Positions 16,033-23,159 of a stretch of DNA of 23,498 nt are shown here, one piece after another (positions within the stretch are counted from its first letter, which is position 1; each line of letters opens with the position of its first letter). Origin of the DNA: Lysobacteraceae bacterium (GTDB lineage: Bacteria; Pseudomonadota; Gammaproteobacteria; Xanthomonadales; Xanthomonadaceae); assembly GCA_003505795.1 (NCBI GenBank), contig DNXT01000331.1, positions 1 through 23,498 of the forward strand, read 5' to 3'. A program made the translations under genes and the position numbers. A model generated the notes under the pieces. It did no database searches. It saw only the letters and a list, made by a program, of their open reading frames with translations, and was not told the origin of the DNA.

Positions 16033-17907
16033 ATGTCCGTCCTTTCCACGGGTACCGGTGCACTGATCGCCTTCCAGAGGGCGCTGTCCACGGTCAGCCA
16101 CAACGTCGCCAACATCAACACCGAGGGCTACAGCCGCCAGAAGGTGTCGTTCGCGACGCGGACCGCGACCGACTACGGCTATGGCTACGTCGGCAACGGC
16201 ACCAAGATCACCGACGTCAGCCGGGTCGCCGACCAGCTGGCGATCTCGCGGCTGCTCGACAGCGGCGGCGAACTGTCGCGGCTGCAGCAGCTGTCGGCGC
16301 TGTCGGACCGGGTCGACAGCCTGTTCTCCGACACCGCGACCAACGTCTCGGGCCTGTGGTCGAACTTCTTCGACGCGGCCAGCGCGCTGTCCTCCAACGC
16401 GTCCTCCTCGGCCGAGCGCCAGAACCTGCTCGACAACGCCAATTCGCTGGCGACGCGCTTCAAGCAGCTGAGCGGGCAGCTCAGCAATCTCTCCAACGAG
16501 GTCAACAGCGGCCTGTTGTCCGGCACCGACGAGGTCAACCGGCTGACCCAGCAGATCGCCGTGCTCAACGGCAAGATCGGCAGCAACACCGCCAACGCAT
16601 CGCCGGACCTGCTGGACCAGCGCGACCAGCTGATCAGCCAGCTGGTCGGCTATACCGGCGGCACCGCGGTCGCGCAGGACGGCGGCACCATCAACGTGTT
16701 CACCGCCGGCGGCCAGGCGCTGGTGGTCGGCACCACCGCCTCCAAGCTGATCACCGTCGCCGACCCGTACCAGCCCGGCAAGCTGCAGCTCGCGGTGCAG
16801 ACCCAGGGCGCGAACGTGTCGCTGGACGCCAAGTCGCTGGGCGGCCAGCTCGGCGGCCTGCTCGAGTTCCGCAGCAACGTGCTGGAGCCCACCCAGGCGG
16901 AGCTGGGGCGTATCGCGGTCGGGCTGGCATCCAGCTTCAACGACGCCCATGCCCAGGGCATGGACCTGTACGGCGCGATGGGCGGCGATTTCTTCAGCTA
17001 CGCCTCGCCGGCGGTGGCCGCGAACCCCGGCAACGCCGGCACCGGCTCGCTGACCGCCAGTTACGGCGATCTGTCCGCGCTGGACGGGCAGAACCTGCTG
17101 ATCAAGTTCGACGGCACCAGCTGGAGCGCGACCCGCGCCGACACCGGCGCGGCGGTCGCCCTGACCGGCACCGGCACCGCCGCCGACCCGCTGGTGGTCA
17201 ACGGCGTGGAACTGGTGGTCGGAGGCGCCGCCGCCGCGGGCGACAAGTTCCTGCTGCAGCCCACCGCCGCGGCGGCCGGCAGCCTCGCGGTGGCGATCAC
17301 CGATCCGTCGCGGATCGCCGCCGCCACCCCGGTCAAGGCCAGCGCCACCCTCGCCAACCTCGGCACCGGCAAGGTCAGCGACGTCCAGGTCACCGACGCC
17401 GGCAACGCCGACCTGCTGACGCCCTCCTCGATCGAGTTCATCGACGCCAACCAGTACACCATCGACGGCGCCGGCCCGTTCACCTACACCCCGGGCCAGA
17501 CCATCAGCGCCAACGGCTGGAGCTTCGTGCTGGACGGCGCGCCCGCGGCCGGCGACACCTTCGCCATGGGCCCGACCGGCGCCGGCTCCAGCGACAACGG
17601 CAATGCCAAGCTGCTGGCGGGCGTGGAGAACCTGAAGGCCTTCAACGGCGGCACCGTGACCCTCAACGGCGCGGTCTCCGGCCTCACCACCGCGGTCGGC
17701 TCGGCGGCGCGCGCGGCCGACTACGCCTCGGCGGCGCAGAAGATCATCAACGACCAGGCCCAGGCTGCGCGCGATTCGGTTTCCGGGGTCAACCTGGACG
17801 AGGAAGCGGCCGATATGCTGAGACTGCAGCAGGCCTACCAGGCCGCCTCGCAGATCATCTCCACCGCCGACACCATGTTCCAGAGCATCCTGAGCGCGAT
17901 CCGCTGA
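16033..17907 (+). CDS. flgK: Hook-filament junction protein FlgK (HAP1)
   Basis: FlgK is the first of two junction proteins joining hook to filament. The 624-residue protein has the conserved N-terminus SVLSTGTGALIAFQRALSTV and the axial motif VSHNVANINTEGYSRQKVSF. The long variable centre (about 320-520) is rich in Gly/Ala/Asp. The C-terminus has GVNLDEEAADMLRLQQAYQA, ASQIISTADTMFQSILSAIR. GAGGT at 16020-16024 overlaps the flgJ stop and serves as ribosome binding site. The stop codon shares its A with the flgL ATG (TGATG), implying coupled translation. Confidence 0.96.
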   Translation: MSVLSTGTGALIAFQRALSTVSHNVANINTEGYSRQKVSFATRTATDYGYGYVGNGTKITDVSRVADQLAISRLLDSGGELSRLQQLSALSDRVDSLFSDTATNVSGLWSNFFDAASALSSNASSSAERQNLLDNANSLATRFKQLSGQLSNLSNEVNSGLLSGTDEVNRLTQQIAVLNGKIGSNTANASPDLLDQRDQLISQLVGYTGGTAVAQDGGTINVFTAGGQALVVGTTASKLITVADPYQPGKLQLAVQTQGANVSLDAKSLGGQLGGLLEFRSNVLEPTQAELGRIAVGLASSFNDAHAQGMDLYGAMGGDFFSYASPAVAANPGNAGTGSLTASYGDLSALDGQNLLIKFDGTSWSATRADTGAAVALTGTGTAADPLVVNGVELVVGGAAAAGDKFLLQPTAAAAGSLAVAITDPSRIAAATPVKASATLANLGTGKVSDVQVTDAGNADLLTPSSIEFIDANQYTIDGAGPFTYTPGQTISANGWSFVLDGAPAAGDTFAMGPTGAGSSDNGNAKLLAGVENLKAFNGGTVTLNGAVSGLTTAVGSAARAADYASAAQKIINDQAQAARDSVSGVNLDEEAADMLRLQQAYQAASQIISTADTMFQSILSAIR

Positions 17908-19112
17908 TGAACAACCGCATCTCCACCGGCATGATGTTCAGCCAGTCCGTGGCGACGATGCTGGCCAAGCAGTCGCAACTGGCCCACCTGCAGGAGCAGC
18001 TGGCCAGCGGCAAGCGCCTGGTCACCGCCAAGGACGACCCGGTCGCCGCCGGCACCGCGGTGGGCCTGGACCGCGCCCTGGCGGCGCTGACCCGGTTCGG
18101 CGAGAACGCCAACAACGTACAGAACCGGCTCGGCCTGCAGGAAAACGCGCTGGCCCAGGCCGGCGAGCTGATGGCGCGGGTCAGCGAACTCACCATCGAG
18201 GCCAACAACGCCTCGCTCGGCGCCGACGACCGCAAGGCCATCGCCGCCGAGCTCGCCTCCATCCACGACAGCCTGCTCAGCCTCGCCAACAGCACCGACG
18301 GCAGCGGCCGCTACCTGTTCGGCGGCGCCGCCGACGACACGACCCCGTTCGCCAAGGTCAACGGCCAGGTCGTCTACAACGGCGACCAGACCCAGAAACG
18401 GGTGGAGGTCGCCGCCGACACCTTCGTGCAGGACGCCCTGCCCGGCAGCGAGATCTTCATGCGCATCCGCACCGGCGACGGCAGCGTGGATGCCCACGCC
18501 GGCACCGGCAACACCGGCACCGGCCTGCTGCTGGACTTCGGCCGCGACGCCAGCTCCGGCAGCTGGAGCGGGCAAGGCTACAGCATCGAGTTCACCGCCA
18601 CCGACAGCTACGCCATCCACGACGGCACCGGCGCGGTGGTATCGACCGGTACCTACAAGAGCGGCGAGGAAATCGGCTATGGCGGCGTCCGCATGCGCAT
18701 CGAGGGGCAGCCGGCGGTCGGCGACACCTTCGACATCGGCGCCTCCACCAACAAGGACGTGTTCTCGACCATCACCGACCTGGTCAACGCCCTGAACACC
18801 GATCCGGTGACGGCGGCGGAGAAGGCCGAGCTGCAGAACGCCCTGCAGACCTCGATGCGCGACGTCAGCCAGGCGTCGGCGAAGATGATCGACGCGCGCG
18901 CGTCCGGCGGCGCGCAACTGGCCGCGATCGACAACGCCGCCGCGCTGCGCGAATCCAACGAGGTCACGATCAAGACCACGCTTTCGTCCATCCGCGACCT
19001 CGACTACGCCGAGGCCATCGGCCAGTACCAGTTGGAGACGGCGGCGCTGCAGGCGGCGCAGACGATCTTCACCCAGATGCAGTCCATGTCGCTGTTCAAC
19101 CTGATCCGCTGA
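17907..19112 (+). CDS. flgL: Hook-filament junction protein FlgL (HAP3)
   Basis: FlgL (401 residues with ATG 17907) is the second junction protein. It begins MNNRISTGMMFSQSVATMLA followed by the flagellin-like helix LAHLQEQLASGKRLVTAKDD, and ends in the flagellin-type C-terminal helix DLDYAEAIGQYQLETAALQA and MSLFNLIR. The frame is open far upstream, across flgK, which is a high-GC artefact; the start is chosen from homology and the TGATG overlap with flgK. It is the last gene of the flgG operon; a strong intrinsic terminator follows within 21 bases. Confidence 0.96.
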   Translation: MNNRISTGMMFSQSVATMLAKQSQLAHLQEQLASGKRLVTAKDDPVAAGTAVGLDRALAALTRFGENANNVQNRLGLQENALAQAGELMARVSELTIEANNASLGADDRKAIAAELASIHDSLLSLANSTDGSGRYLFGGAADDTTPFAKVNGQVVYNGDQTQKRVEVAADTFVQDALPGSEIFMRIRTGDGSVDAHAGTGNTGTGLLLDFGRDASSGSWSGQGYSIEFTATDSYAIHDGTGAVVSTGTYKSGEEIGYGGVRMRIEGQPAVGDTFDIGASTNKDVFSTITDLVNALNTDPVTAAEKAELQNALQTSMRDVSQASAKMIDARASGGAQLAAIDNAAALRESNEVTIKTTLSSIRDLDYAEAIGQYQLETAALQAAQTIFTQMQSMSLFNLIR

Positions 19113-19132
19113 AGCACCTTGTCCGGGATCCG

Positions 19133-19167
19133 CCCTGCCTTCTGCCGGAAGGCGGGGCTTTTTTTTT
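19133..19167 (+). terminator. Intrinsic terminator after flgL
   Basis: CCCTGCCTT (19133-19141) pairs with AAGGCGGGG (19149-19157) with one G-T wobble and a seven-base loop, followed by nine Ts (19159-19167). It closes the flgG-flgL unit and isolates fliC. Confidence 0.9.
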
Positions 19168-19217
19168 GCGCACCGCCGCGCGAAGCGCTGCCGCCGGCCA
19201 AGGCGGTTGCTCTTGCT

Positions 19218-19277
19218 GGAGGGACTTCGGCAGCGACAGGCCTCGCCGGGAAAGCCCGTCGGGAGCGAAGTCCCTCC
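19218..19277. repeat. REP-like palindromic hairpin
   Basis: GGAGGGACTTCG (19218-19229) and its exact reverse complement (19266-19277) flank a second stem, CGACAGGC (19234-19241) with GCCCGTCG (19254-19261, one mismatch). The result is a long imperfect hairpin of about 60 bases. It resembles in style the GGGAGGGACTTC-type repeats common between genes of Xanthomonadaceae. It lies between the flgL terminator and the fliC promoters. Confidence 0.75.
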
Positions 19278-19316
19278 CGCAAAGGCTCGCCGCAGGGGCC
19301 GGTTCGCCCGCATCGC

Positions 19317-19343
19317 TAAAGTTTCGCCGACGGGTGCCGAACT
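19317..19343 (+). promoter_or_regulatory. Sigma-28 (FliA) promoter P1 of fliC, distal
   Basis: TAAAGTTT (19317-19324, perfect), exactly 11 bases, GCCGAACT (19336-19343, five of eight). The start is predicted near 19349, giving a leader of about 200 bases that begins with a perfect six-base-pair hairpin (CGCCTG 19352-19357 with CAGGCG 19362-19367). Confidence 0.6.
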
Positions 19344-19423
19344 AAGCCATTCGCCTGGTTACAGGCGCGCGTGCCGACCCTGTCGCCTCCTCACACCGGG
19401 CGATATCCATGGAAGAAATTTCC

Positions 19424-19450
19424 TAAAGGTTGTTGACACCACGCCGTTAT
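19424..19450 (+). promoter_or_regulatory. Sigma-28 (FliA) promoter P2 of fliC, proximal
   Basis: TAAAGGTT (19424-19431, seven of eight), exactly 11 bases, GCCGTTAT (19443-19450, six of eight). The start is predicted near 19456, about 94 bases before the fliC ATG. It lies exactly 107 bases downstream of P1. Confidence 0.6.
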
Positions 19451-19534
19451 TCATTTCAGCAGCGGCAACGGCCAACTTGATGGCCCCCCTGCGGAGGCTC
19501 CAGGCAGCCACAGGTGTTGCCGGAAAAATCGCTT

Positions 19535-19542
19535 AGAGGAGA
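19535..19542 (+). promoter_or_regulatory. Strong ribosome binding site of fliC
   Basis: AGAGGAGA lies seven bases before ATG 19550. The in-frame ATG-free extension back to 19514 lacks a comparable site and matches no flagellin, so this site decides the start and fits a very highly translated gene. Confidence 0.85.
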
Positions 19543-19549
19543 AATCAAA

Positions 19550-20752
19550 ATGGCACAGGTAATCAACACCAACACGATGTCGCTGAACGCTCAGCGTAAT
19601 CTCAACAGCACCAGCACCAGCATGGCGACCACGATCCAGCGCCTGTCCTCGGGCCTGCGCATCAACAGCGCCAAGGACGACGCCGCCGGTCTGGCGATCT
19701 CCGAGCGTTTCACCACCCAGATCCGCGGCCTGGACGTCGCTTCGCGCAACGCCAACGACGGCATCTCGCTGGCCCAGACCGCCGAAGGCGCGATGGTCGA
19801 GATCGGCAACAACCTGCAGCGTATCCGCGAGCTGTCGGTGCAGTCGGCCAACGCCACCAACTCCGACACCGACCGCGAGGCGCTGAACTCGGAAGTCAAC
19901 CAGCTGCTGCAGGAAATCGACCGCGTCGCCAACCAGACCAGCTTCAACGGCACCAAGCTGCTGAACGGCGACTTCTCCGGCGCGCTGTTCCAGGTCGGCG
20001 CCGACGCCGGCCAGACCATCGGCATCAACACCATCGTCGACGCCAACATCGATTCGCTGGGCAAGGCGAGCTTCGCCGCCGACGTCAGCGGCGCCGGCGT
20101 CACCGGCAGCGCGACCGCTTCCGGCGCCATCAAGGGCATGGTCCTGTCGTTCAACGATGCCAAGGGTGTCGCCAAGACCGTCACCATCGGCGACGTCAAG
20201 ATCGCCGACGGCGACGACGCCGCGGCGGTGAACAAGAAGGTGGCCGCCGCGATCAACGACAAGCTGGACCAGACCGGCATGTACGCCTCGATCGACGACT
20301 CCGGCGCGCTGAAGCTGGAATCGCTGAAGGCCGGCCAGGACTTCACCTCGCTGACCGCCGGCACGCTGGAAAACGGCACCGGCATCGTCCTCGGTGCGGG
20401 CCTGACCACGGCATCGACCGCTGCAGCAGGCGCTTCCGGTTCGCTCGCGGGCCTGGACATCTCCAGCTTCTCCGGCGCCCAGAAGGCCCTGGAAATCGTC
20501 GACAAGGCGCTGACCGCGGTCAACTCCTCGCGCGCCGACATGGGTGCGGTGCAGAACCGCTTCACCTCGACCATCGCCAACCTGAGCTCCACCTCGGAGA
20601 ACCTGTCGGCCTCGCGCAGCCGTATCCGCGACACCGACTACGCCAAGGAAACCGCCGAGCTGACCCGCACCCAGATCCTGCAGCAGGCCGGTACGGCGAT
20701 GCTGGCCCAGGCCAAGTCGGTTCCGCAGAACGTCCTGAGCCTGCTCCAGTAA
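19550..20752 (+). CDS. fliC: Flagellin FliC
   Basis: FliC polymerises into the filament. The 400-residue protein (start MAQVINTNTMSLNAQRNLN) has the conserved D0/D1 N-terminus to about 165, a short variable region (about 175-310), and the C-terminal helices to QNVLSLLQ. The length equals that of Xanthomonas flagellins. The flg22-type segment is residues 30-51 (QRLSSGLRINSAKDD then AAGLAIS), with Asp43 present. The conserved LQRIRELSVQ segment recognised by TLR5 in other flagellins is also present. It is the only flagellin gene in the window, carried as a single transcription unit between sigma-28 sites and a terminator. No flaG gene follows. Confidence 0.98.
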   Translation: MAQVINTNTMSLNAQRNLNSTSTSMATTIQRLSSGLRINSAKDDAAGLAISERFTTQIRGLDVASRNANDGISLAQTAEGAMVEIGNNLQRIRELSVQSANATNSDTDREALNSEVNQLLQEIDRVANQTSFNGTKLLNGDFSGALFQVGADAGQTIGINTIVDANIDSLGKASFAADVSGAGVTGSATASGAIKGMVLSFNDAKGVAKTVTIGDVKIADGDDAAAVNKKVAAAINDKLDQTGMYASIDDSGALKLESLKAGQDFTSLTAGTLENGTGIVLGAGLTTASTAAAGASGSLAGLDISSFSGAQKALEIVDKALTAVNSSRADMGAVQNRFTSTIANLSSTSENLSASRSRIRDTDYAKETAELTRTQILQQAGTAMLAQAKSVPQNVLSLLQ

Positions 20753-20786
20753 ACCGATAGAACCGCTCGATTCTTGGCTTCACTTG

Positions 20787-20815
20787 AGGCCCCTCCACCG
20801 GAGGGGCCTTTCTTT
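20787..20815 (+). terminator. Intrinsic terminator after fliC
   Basis: AGGCCCCTCC (20787-20796) pairs perfectly with GGAGGGGCCT (20800-20809) around ACC, followed by TTCTTT. It ends the fliC transcript before the fliD promoter. Confidence 0.9.
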
Positions 20816-20830
20816 GTCCGGACCCGGCCA

Positions 20831-20845
20831 CGGCACGGAATTTGC
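20831..20845 (+). promoter_or_regulatory. Sigma-54 promoter of fliD
   Basis: CGGCAC-GGAAT-TTGC followed by A matches the extended sigma-54 consensus at every position but the first. The start is predicted near 20857, about 97 bases before fliD. Confidence 0.8.
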
Positions 20846-20863
20846 ATGATCAATCCCGTGACG

Positions 20864-20896
20864 ATCGGCATTAAAGGCCATGCGGTGGCTGCCGAT
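20864..20896 (+). other. Structured leader hairpin of fliD
   Basis: ATCGGCA (20864-20870) pairs with TGCCGAT (20890-20896), and GCCA (20877-20880) with TGGC (20886-20889). The right side is continuous and the left has a six-base bulge. It would lie at about +8 to +40 of the fliD mRNA. No known riboswitch is recognised. Confidence 0.4.
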
Positions 20897-20953
20897 ATCC
20901 CCTTCGTAACCCCCTGATCCGCTGGCGCGGACGGCTTCACAAGGAAACACGCA

Positions 20954-22291
20954 ATGGCGACGACTTCGGTTACCGGCTCCGGACTGGACATTCCCAGCCT
21001 CGTCAGCCAGCTCGTTACCGCGGCCCGGACCCCCACCGAGACGCGCATCAACAACGCCGGGACCACGGCGACGACCAAGCTGTCGGCGATCAGCCAGGTC
21101 AAGAGCAGCATGACGACCCTGCAGACGGCCCTGAACAAGGTCATCAGCAGCGCCGACACCTCGGCCTACAAGGCGACCATCGAGAAGGACGCCGGCTTCA
21201 CCGCCACGACCACGAGCACCGCCGTGACCGGCAGCTACAGCGTGGAGGTCGTCAAGCTGGCGACCAACCAGAAGCTGTCGTCGACCGCCTACGAGAAGGA
21301 CGCCACCGTGGGCAGCGGCAAGCTGACCTTTTCCTACGGCGACGACAAGAGCTTCGACATCGAGATCGGCGCCGACGACAAGCTCGCCGACATCGCCGCG
21401 GCGATCAACAAGGCGGCCGGCGGCAAGGGTGTCGTCGCCAGCGTGGTGACCGCCGACGACGGCCAGCACCTGGTCTTCAGCGCCACCGACAGCGGCACCA
21501 AGGGCGCGCTCACCGTCACCGCCTCGGACGATGCGGTCGGCCTGCAGGGCCTGACCTTCGCCGCAGGCGCCAGCGGCGGCATGAACGAATCCATTGCCGC
21601 CGCCGACGCCGTGGTCCGCGTCGACGGGTTCGAGCGCACCGAGAGCAGCAACACGATCACGGACCTGGTCCCCGGCGTGGTCCTGAACCTGACCAAGGCG
21701 GCGGAAGGCACCAACTTCAACCTCAGCATCGCCTCCGACAGCACCACGCTGAAGGCCAACCTGACCGCCTTCGCGGCCGCCTACAACGCGGCCAACACCC
21801 TGCTGAAGTCCAGCACCGCCTACAACGCCGACACCAAGACCGCCTCCACCCTGACCGGCGACTCGCTGATCCGCAGCATGCAGCAGCAACTGCGCGGCTC
21901 GGTCAGCGCCAACCTGACCGAGCTGAAGGCGCTGGGCATCACCCTCGACAAGGACGGCGTGATGAGTTTCGACGGTACCAAGCTCGATACCGTCCTCGCC
22001 ACCGAGCCGGAGGCGGCCAAGAACATGTTCGGCAAGGACGGCACCTTCAGCGCCGGCCTGAGCAAGATGCTCGACAGCAACCTCAACTCGACCAGCGGCA
22101 CCCTGACCCTGCGCACCAACAGCCTCAACGCGCAGATCAAGGACCTGGAGAAGCAGCTGGATACCCTGGACACCCGCATGGAGAAGCTGTCGGACCAGTA
22201 CACCGCCCAGTTCACCGCGATGGAGACGATGATCACTCAGCTGCAGAGCAGCAGCAGTTCGTTGAGCAGCCTGCTCTCCAGCAGCACCTGA
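20954..22291 (+). CDS. fliD: Flagellar filament cap protein FliD (HAP2)
   Basis: FliD forms the filament cap that inserts flagellin at the tip and can act as an adhesin. The 445-residue protein starts after AAGGAAA (20941-20947). It has the FliD N-terminal region (GSGLDIPSLVSQLVTAARTP at about 7-26), a flagellin-IN-like repeat around 130-165, and the FliD C-terminal domain. A coiled coil (about 392-430; NSLNAQIKDLEKQLDTLDTR) and a serine-rich tail ending LLSSST follow. The length is typical for this family. It has its own sigma-54 promoter, separate from fliC. Confidence 0.96.
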   Translation: MATTSVTGSGLDIPSLVSQLVTAARTPTETRINNAGTTATTKLSAISQVKSSMTTLQTALNKVISSADTSAYKATIEKDAGFTATTTSTAVTGSYSVEVVKLATNQKLSSTAYEKDATVGSGKLTFSYGDDKSFDIEIGADDKLADIAAAINKAAGGKGVVASVVTADDGQHLVFSATDSGTKGALTVTASDDAVGLQGLTFAAGASGGMNESIAAADAVVRVDGFERTESSNTITDLVPGVVLNLTKAAEGTNFNLSIASDSTTLKANLTAFAAAYNAANTLLKSSTAYNADTKTASTLTGDSLIRSMQQQLRGSVSANLTELKALGITLDKDGVMSFDGTKLDTVLATEPEAAKNMFGKDGTFSAGLSKMLDSNLNSTSGTLTLRTNSLNAQIKDLEKQLDTLDTRMEKLSDQYTAQFTAMETMITQLQSSSSSLSSLLSSST

Positions 22292-22297
22292 TCGAAA

Positions 22298-22338
22298 CGG
22301 CCGCCGGCAAACGCTCAAGTGGAGCGTACCGGCGGCCG
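22298..22338. other. Strong hairpin between fliD and fliS
   Basis: CGGCCGCCGG (22298-22307) pairs perfectly with CCGGCGGCCG (22329-22338). Inside it ACGCTC (22311-22316) pairs with GAGCGT (22322-22327) around AAGTG. No U-tract follows (ATAAAGG), so it is not a classical terminator. It may protect the fliD 3' end or reduce read-through. It overlaps the proposed fliS promoter. Confidence 0.7.
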
Positions 22339-22342
22339 ATAA
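22315..22342 (+). promoter_or_regulatory. Possible sigma-28 promoter of fliS
   Basis: The -10 is a perfect GCCGATAA (22335-22342). The -35 is TCAAGTGG (22315-22322, five of eight), with a 12-base spacer as at cheV. The start is predicted near 22349, about 95 bases before fliS. Overlap with the hairpin at 22298-22338 makes the match less independent. Confidence 0.5.
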
Positions 22343-22443
22343 AGGCTTTGTCCATCGTTCTCGGCCTGTTCCCGGCCACCGCGCGCGGTCCGGGCCGGCC
22401 TCTGCCAGTGCAGGGGCGAGCCAGGCCACCCAAGGAGTCATCC

Positions 22444-22857
22444 ATGTACGGTTCCAGTCGCCAGTATGCCGAGCAGTACCGCAAGGTCGGCGTTGCAAGC
22501 AGCGTCACCGAAGCGGACCCGCACAAGCTGGTCGCGCTGCTGTTCGCCGGTGCCTGCCAGCGCATACGCCTGGCCCAGGCCTGCCTGGCGCAGGGCGACC
22601 AGGCCCGCAAGGGCAAGGCCATCGGCGAAGCCTGCGCGATCGTCGGCCACCTCAACGGCTCGCTCGACCACGAGGCCGGCGGCGAGATCGCCTCCAACCT
22701 CTCCTCGCTGTACGAATACGTGATGCAGCGCCTGACCGAGGCCAACCTGCACAACGACGAATCGGCACTGGCCGAATCGCTGCAGCTGCTGGGCGAGATC
22801 GACTCGGCGTGGAACGCGATCCCGCAGGAACAGCGCGGCATGGCCACGGCCTCCTGA
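22444..22857 (+). CDS. fliS: Flagellin export chaperone FliS
   Basis: FliS binds the disordered C-terminus of flagellin in the cytoplasm and delivers it to FlhA. The 137-residue all-helical protein begins MYGSSRQYAEQYRKVGVASS and carries the family region ADPHKLVALLFAGACQRIRL (about 24-43). LSSLYEYVMQRLTEANLHND lies near 85-104. AAGGAG at 22432-22437, six bases upstream, fixes ATG 22444, although the frame is open to 22348. Length and position after fliD are canonical. Confidence 0.96.
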   Translation: MYGSSRQYAEQYRKVGVASSVTEADPHKLVALLFAGACQRIRLAQACLAQGDQARKGKAIGEACAIVGHLNGSLDHEAGGEIASNLSSLYEYVMQRLTEANLHNDESALAESLQLLGEIDSAWNAIPQEQRGMATAS

Positions 22858-22865
22858 GCCCGACG

Positions 22866-23159
22866 ATGCACAGCGTCGAGACCCTGCAGTCCGAGATCGC
22901 GAGCATCCGCTCGGCGATCACCCATGGCGAACTCGCCGCCGTGCCGGCCCTGCTCGAACAGCACGACCTGCACCTGCACGAATACTGCAAGGGCGCCGAC
23001 GTCGAGGCGGCCCGCGACGGCCTGACCGCGTTGCACGCCATGCAGCAGGACGTGATCGCGCTGATGCGCGAGCGCCAGCAGCGCCTGCTCGAACTGATGC
23101 GCGCGCACCGGCACTCGCACCACGCGGCCCGGGCCTATACGCGGGCCGGGCAGTTCTGA
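22866..23159 (+). CDS. Small helical protein, probable FliT-like chaperone
   Basis: A 97-residue protein (MHSVETLQSEIASIRSAITH start) begins eight bases after fliS. It is predicted nearly all helical, with charged/leucine-rich repeats (ALLEQHDLHLHEYCKG, MQQDVIALMRERQQRLLELM) and a histidine-rich tail (about 80-88). Size, helical character and position directly after fliS match FliT, the chaperone of FliD, but no diagnostic motif is recognised. The function is therefore inferred mainly from context. An upstream in-frame ATG at 22809 lies inside fliS and is less likely. Its stop codon overlaps the next ATG (TGATG). Confidence 0.7.
   Translation: MHSVETLQSEIASIRSAITHGELAAVPALLEQHDLHLHEYCKGADVEAARDGLTALHAMQQDVIALMRERQQRLLELMRAHRHSHHAARAYTRAGQF

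Noticed and set aside
19433..19461. A sigma-70 promoter from TTGACA before fliC
   Set aside because: No acceptable -10 lies at 16-18 bases; the TTGACA falls in the spacer of the sigma-28 site P2.
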